Below are positions 61,560 to 64,000 of a stretch of 64,000 bases of DNA, piece by piece. The notes beneath the pieces were generated by a model. That model did not search any database, was not told the DNA's origin, and saw only the letters and a list, made by a program, of their open reading frames with translations. This DNA comes from Paenibacillus sp. USDA918EY (GTDB taxonomy: Bacteria; Bacillota; Bacilli; Paenibacillales; Paenibacillaceae), in contig NZ_WTWY01000013.1 of NCBI RefSeq assembly GCF_009870825.1, forward strand, positions 5,430-69,429, written 5' to 3'. The first letter of the stretch is position 1; the number at the start of each line of letters is the position of its first letter. A program made the position numbers and the translations under genes.

Positions 61560-63209
61560 ATGAATCATGTAAGCATATGCGGTGGGGTCAAAATCATTTT
61601 TGAACAGGCGAACCGCTTGACATTGTTGGGTTACCAAATAACGATTGCTTCGTGGTTTCCGCGCCCCGAGTGGTTCCCTTTAAATGCAACATATATTCAA
61701 TTACCTGCCGGCTCGAGTTTAGGGGATGCAATTCCAAAATGCGATTTAATTGTAGCCACCTACTATACCCATATCTATGATTGCATTAGAACGGGGATTG
61801 CTCCGGTGGTTTATTTTGAGCAAGGAGATTTTCATTTATTTGATAATAATCGTATGAGTACGGATGACCTCCATTATGTACGAAAACAGATCTCATTTGC
61901 AGATGCGGTTTACACTGTTTCAGAACAAACAGCTAAATCACTAAAACAACATTATAGCTGTGAGGCAAAAGTAATTCATAATGGGTTGGATTCATCTAGA
62001 TTTAACGTAGAGGTTCCTAAGTATGAGTGGCCTAACCCGTATATGTTAATGATGGGGGATGTGAATACGACTTTTAAAGGAGTATCAGATATATGGGAAG
62101 CCTACCAAATGCTTCGTTTAAATCATCATAGAGTTGATCTAATTTGGATTACACCGACTGAACCAGCAGAAGAAATTAGAAACATCCCATGGATTAGTAA
62201 AATTGTTGTAAACCCGTCTCAATCCGAGATTGCCAGCTTGTACAGAGGGGCTCTATTTTTCGTATCCGGCTCCCACTACGAGTCTTTTTCTCTACCAGTT
62301 ATGGAAGCGATGATGTGCGGATGCCCTGTTATAACAACAAATAATTTGGGCGTGTTGGAATACGCAAAGCATAGAGAAAATGCCCTATTAGCTGAGATTA
62401 AAGACCCTGGAAGCCTATTTGATCAAATGGTTGATTTAATAAATGATATCCAATTAAGAGAACAATTGGTGAAAAATGGTTTAGAAACCTCCTCCGCGTT
62501 CACTTGGGAAGTAATTATTCCAAAGATTGAAGCCTATTATAGTACTTTAGCCGAACATGAGCTAGAAGCAATAAATACGTTAGATGACTGGGATATATTC
62601 GTTACACAGGATTCGTTTGAACACATGGATGACTTTTTCCGTTTTATAAGTCGACTTTTGCAGAGTCAGCGTGACGAAGTTCAATTGCCTGTAATTTATG
62701 AAGTTTTTGAAAATCATCGGATCGGTAGGTGGGAAACGGCTGCTAGAAGAAAAGGGAGCGACAAAGACAGGTTACCTGTTGATCGTGCGTTATATTTTGT
62801 GAGAACCAGCAATAAAATAGAAGGCACATATGGCGAGGCCATCTACGGATTACAGACAGGCCTTTACGAACAATCTTTCCGTATATTTTCAGAATTATTA
62901 GATGAAGCCTCAGAGGATATGCGGCCGACATATATTCGATGGTTGATCCTTTGTCTTTTGGAACAAGAGAAGGACCATGAGGCACTTCAACTAATCGGAA
63001 AAACACTTCAAGTTTATTCAGACCATGCTGATTTCTACTATTTATATATTGTAGCTTCCACACTGTTAGGAAGAGGAGACTTGGATGATATAGTCGGAAT
63101 TACTAAAATTTTGGGAGATGCTGTTCATTATCCCGAGTTTTTCATAGGCACGGCCTTGTTAGCTGAAAAGCAAGTCAAAGCATCTCTTCAGACAATTACA
63201 ACATTTTGA
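61560..63209 (+). CDS. GT4-type glycosyltransferase (N-terminus uncertain)
   Basis: 549 residues from the first ATG. GT-B fold: N-terminal domain (NHVSICGGVKIIFEQANRLT, VVYFEQGDFHLF) and a GT4 C-domain with NPYMLMMGDVNTTFKGVSDI, SHYESFSLPVMEAMMCGCPV and NNLGVLEYA (about 160-310), including the nucleotide-sugar Glu in the ESFSLPVMEAM segment. A helical region follows (about 345-549). The true N-terminus should be about 6-45 residues upstream, since the strand FHIVYV that normally opens the fold precedes this ATG, which has no Shine-Dalgarno sequence. The nearby repeat-rich GT2 genes and methyltransferase suggest one glycan pathway. Confidence 0.8.
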   Translation: MNHVSICGGVKIIFEQANRLTLLGYQITIASWFPRPEWFPLNATYIQLPAGSSLGDAIPKCDLIVATYYTHIYDCIRTGIAPVVYFEQGDFHLFDNNRMSTDDLHYVRKQISFADAVYTVSEQTAKSLKQHYSCEAKVIHNGLDSSRFNVEVPKYEWPNPYMLMMGDVNTTFKGVSDIWEAYQMLRLNHHRVDLIWITPTEPAEEIRNIPWISKIVVNPSQSEIASLYRGALFFVSGSHYESFSLPVMEAMMCGCPVITTNNLGVLEYAKHRENALLAEIKDPGSLFDQMVDLINDIQLREQLVKNGLETSSAFTWEVIIPKIEAYYSTLAEHELEAINTLDDWDIFVTQDSFEHMDDFFRFISRLLQSQRDEVQLPVIYEVFENHRIGRWETAARRKGSDKDRLPVDRALYFVRTSNKIEGTYGEAIYGLQTGLYEQSFRIFSELLDEASEDMRPTYIRWLILCLLEQEKDHEALQLIGKTLQVYSDHADFYYLYIVASTLLGRGDLDDIVGITKILGDAVHYPEFFIGTALLAEKQVKASLQTITTF

Positions 63210-63223
63210 GAGGATGAGGCATC

Positions 63224-64000
63224 TTGAACGGCACATATATCGGAAATAATAAAATGTTAGTGAAACTGGCTTACAATGCGATGATTACGGTTCCGGCCGA
63301 TGATTTAAGCCTTATGCCTACTTTTGTAACTACGGGGATGTTTGAGGTGCCTCTAACAAAATACTTTTTAAGCCATATTAAGCAGGGGTATAACATTGTG
63401 GATGTTGGGGCCAATGTCGGTTATTTTACGGTACTTGCTTCAAAATTGGTGGGCAACTCTGGAAAGGTTTTTGCGTATGAAGCTGATTCAAAAACTGCTT
63501 CGATGCTAAAGGATAATCTGGCGATGAACTGGACGACTGAAAACGTAAAAGTCATTAATAAGGCCGTTTACTCTGAAAGTAAATTAATGAAGTTTCTTAG
63601 CTCCGAACGATTTATTGCTTACTCCTCCCTTCATGAAAAGCCAAGTGATGAAAACGTTCAGGATACGTTTACGACTAAAGAAGTCGAAGCTGTTGCTTTG
63701 GATAACGAACTTAAGAATATAGATTCCATCGATCTGGTGAAAATCGACATCGAAGGCGGTGAATACCACGCTTTCTTAGGGATGATGGGCTTGCTACAGG
63801 AACAAAAGATAAAAAAAGTTACTTTTGAGTGGAATCCTCCTATGTTAGGGGGAGACACCGAAAACTTCCTGTTGTTGTTAAGTGAAATTTTAAATAGTTT
63901 CGATGGGCGCCTCTATTTGTTAAATCAGGAAGGAGAGCCTGTGGCAACTACCCTAAAGGAAGTTTCTAATTATGAGTTTCTTCCTTTTGTGCTCATTGAA
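63224..64000 (+). CDS. FkbM-family SAM-dependent methyltransferase (partial)
   Basis: The first 259 codons are in the window; the gene runs off the right edge without a stop. The SAM-binding motif NIVDVGANVGYFTVLASKLVG begins at residue 57 and is followed by VFAYEADS (ribose-binding acidic residue), NKAVYSES and the FkbM-type IDLVKIDIEGGEYHAF near 170. It probably O-methylates a sugar on the glycan made by the neighbouring enzymes (inference). The start is TTG at 63224, 4 nt after GAGAGGATGAGG; an ATG at 63257 is in frame but lacks a ribosome site. It lies 14 nt after the GT4 gene. Confidence 0.85.
   Translation, partial: MNGTYIGNNKMLVKLAYNAMITVPADDLSLMPTFVTTGMFEVPLTKYFLSHIKQGYNIVDVGANVGYFTVLASKLVGNSGKVFAYEADSKTASMLKDNLAMNWTTENVKVINKAVYSESKLMKFLSSERFIAYSSLHEKPSDENVQDTFTTKEVEAVALDNELKNIDSIDLVKIDIEGGEYHAFLGMMGLLQEQKIKKVTFEWNPPMLGGDTENFLLLLSEILNSFDGRLYLLNQEGEPVATTLKEVSNYEFLPFVLIE

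Overview
The window reads as chromosomal DNA of an endospore-forming, motile Gram-positive bacterium, most likely Paenibacillus or a close relative in the Paenibacillaceae. The grounds are: sporulation genes (spoIID, spoIIQ, spoIIID, an alpha/beta SASP), Bacillus-like gene order in two long blocks, S-layer proteins with SLH domains, and a csaB-tagA-tagO set for a pyruvylated secondary cell wall polymer. Every gene I can support lies on the + strand, as expected for a leading-strand arm. No tRNA, rRNA, CRISPR array or intact mobile element was seen.

Layout. 1-3041 is the end of the ATP synthase operon (atpG, atpD, atpC), preceded by an unusual array of tandem palindromic repeats. 3087-4011 is gene-free and holds a scar resembling the right end of an IS200/IS605 (TnpB-type) element. 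4094-15486 carries DUF1146, murA, spoIID, spoIIQ, spoIIID, mbl, two flagellar rod genes (flhO, flhP), an EpuA-like gene, fabZ and pgcA, in an order much like B. subtilis. 15569-38860 is a cell-surface region: a DUF5693 membrane protein, csaB, tagA and tagO (SCWP synthesis and pyruvylation), then three large secreted SLH proteins, a small secreted protein and a secreted phosphodiester-glycosidase-like protein. A small soluble gene, an SASP gene and metK are interleaved. 39007-54040 is degS-degU, a small membrane protein, comFA, comFC, yvyF, flgM, flgN, flgK, flgL, DUF6470, fliW, csrA, hag, flaG, fliD, fliS and a fliT-like gene, again close to the B. subtilis order but without comFB. 54059-64000 is accessory: a 1414-residue secreted von Willebrand A protein with twelve IPT/TIG repeats, two GT2 glycosyltransferases with helical repeats, a GT4 glycosyltransferase with a disturbed start, and an FkbM methyltransferase cut by the window edge.

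How it fits together. CsaB, TagA and TagO would make the wall polymer that the SLH proteins bind. One SLH gene (20936) has a near-perfect sigma-D promoter, which would link it to motility. The S-layer-like gene at 25919 has tandem promoter candidates (one ECF-like) and two in-frame translation starts. The flagellar block shows the FliW-CsrA-flagellin circuit, with a GGA-loop hairpin just upstream of the hag Shine-Dalgarno sequence. The glycosyltransferases and methyltransferase after the filament genes look like a flagellin or surface glycosylation island. The VWA-IPT protein between them and fliT is the most unusual gene in the window. All functional statements rest on motif recognition and gene order; no searches were run.
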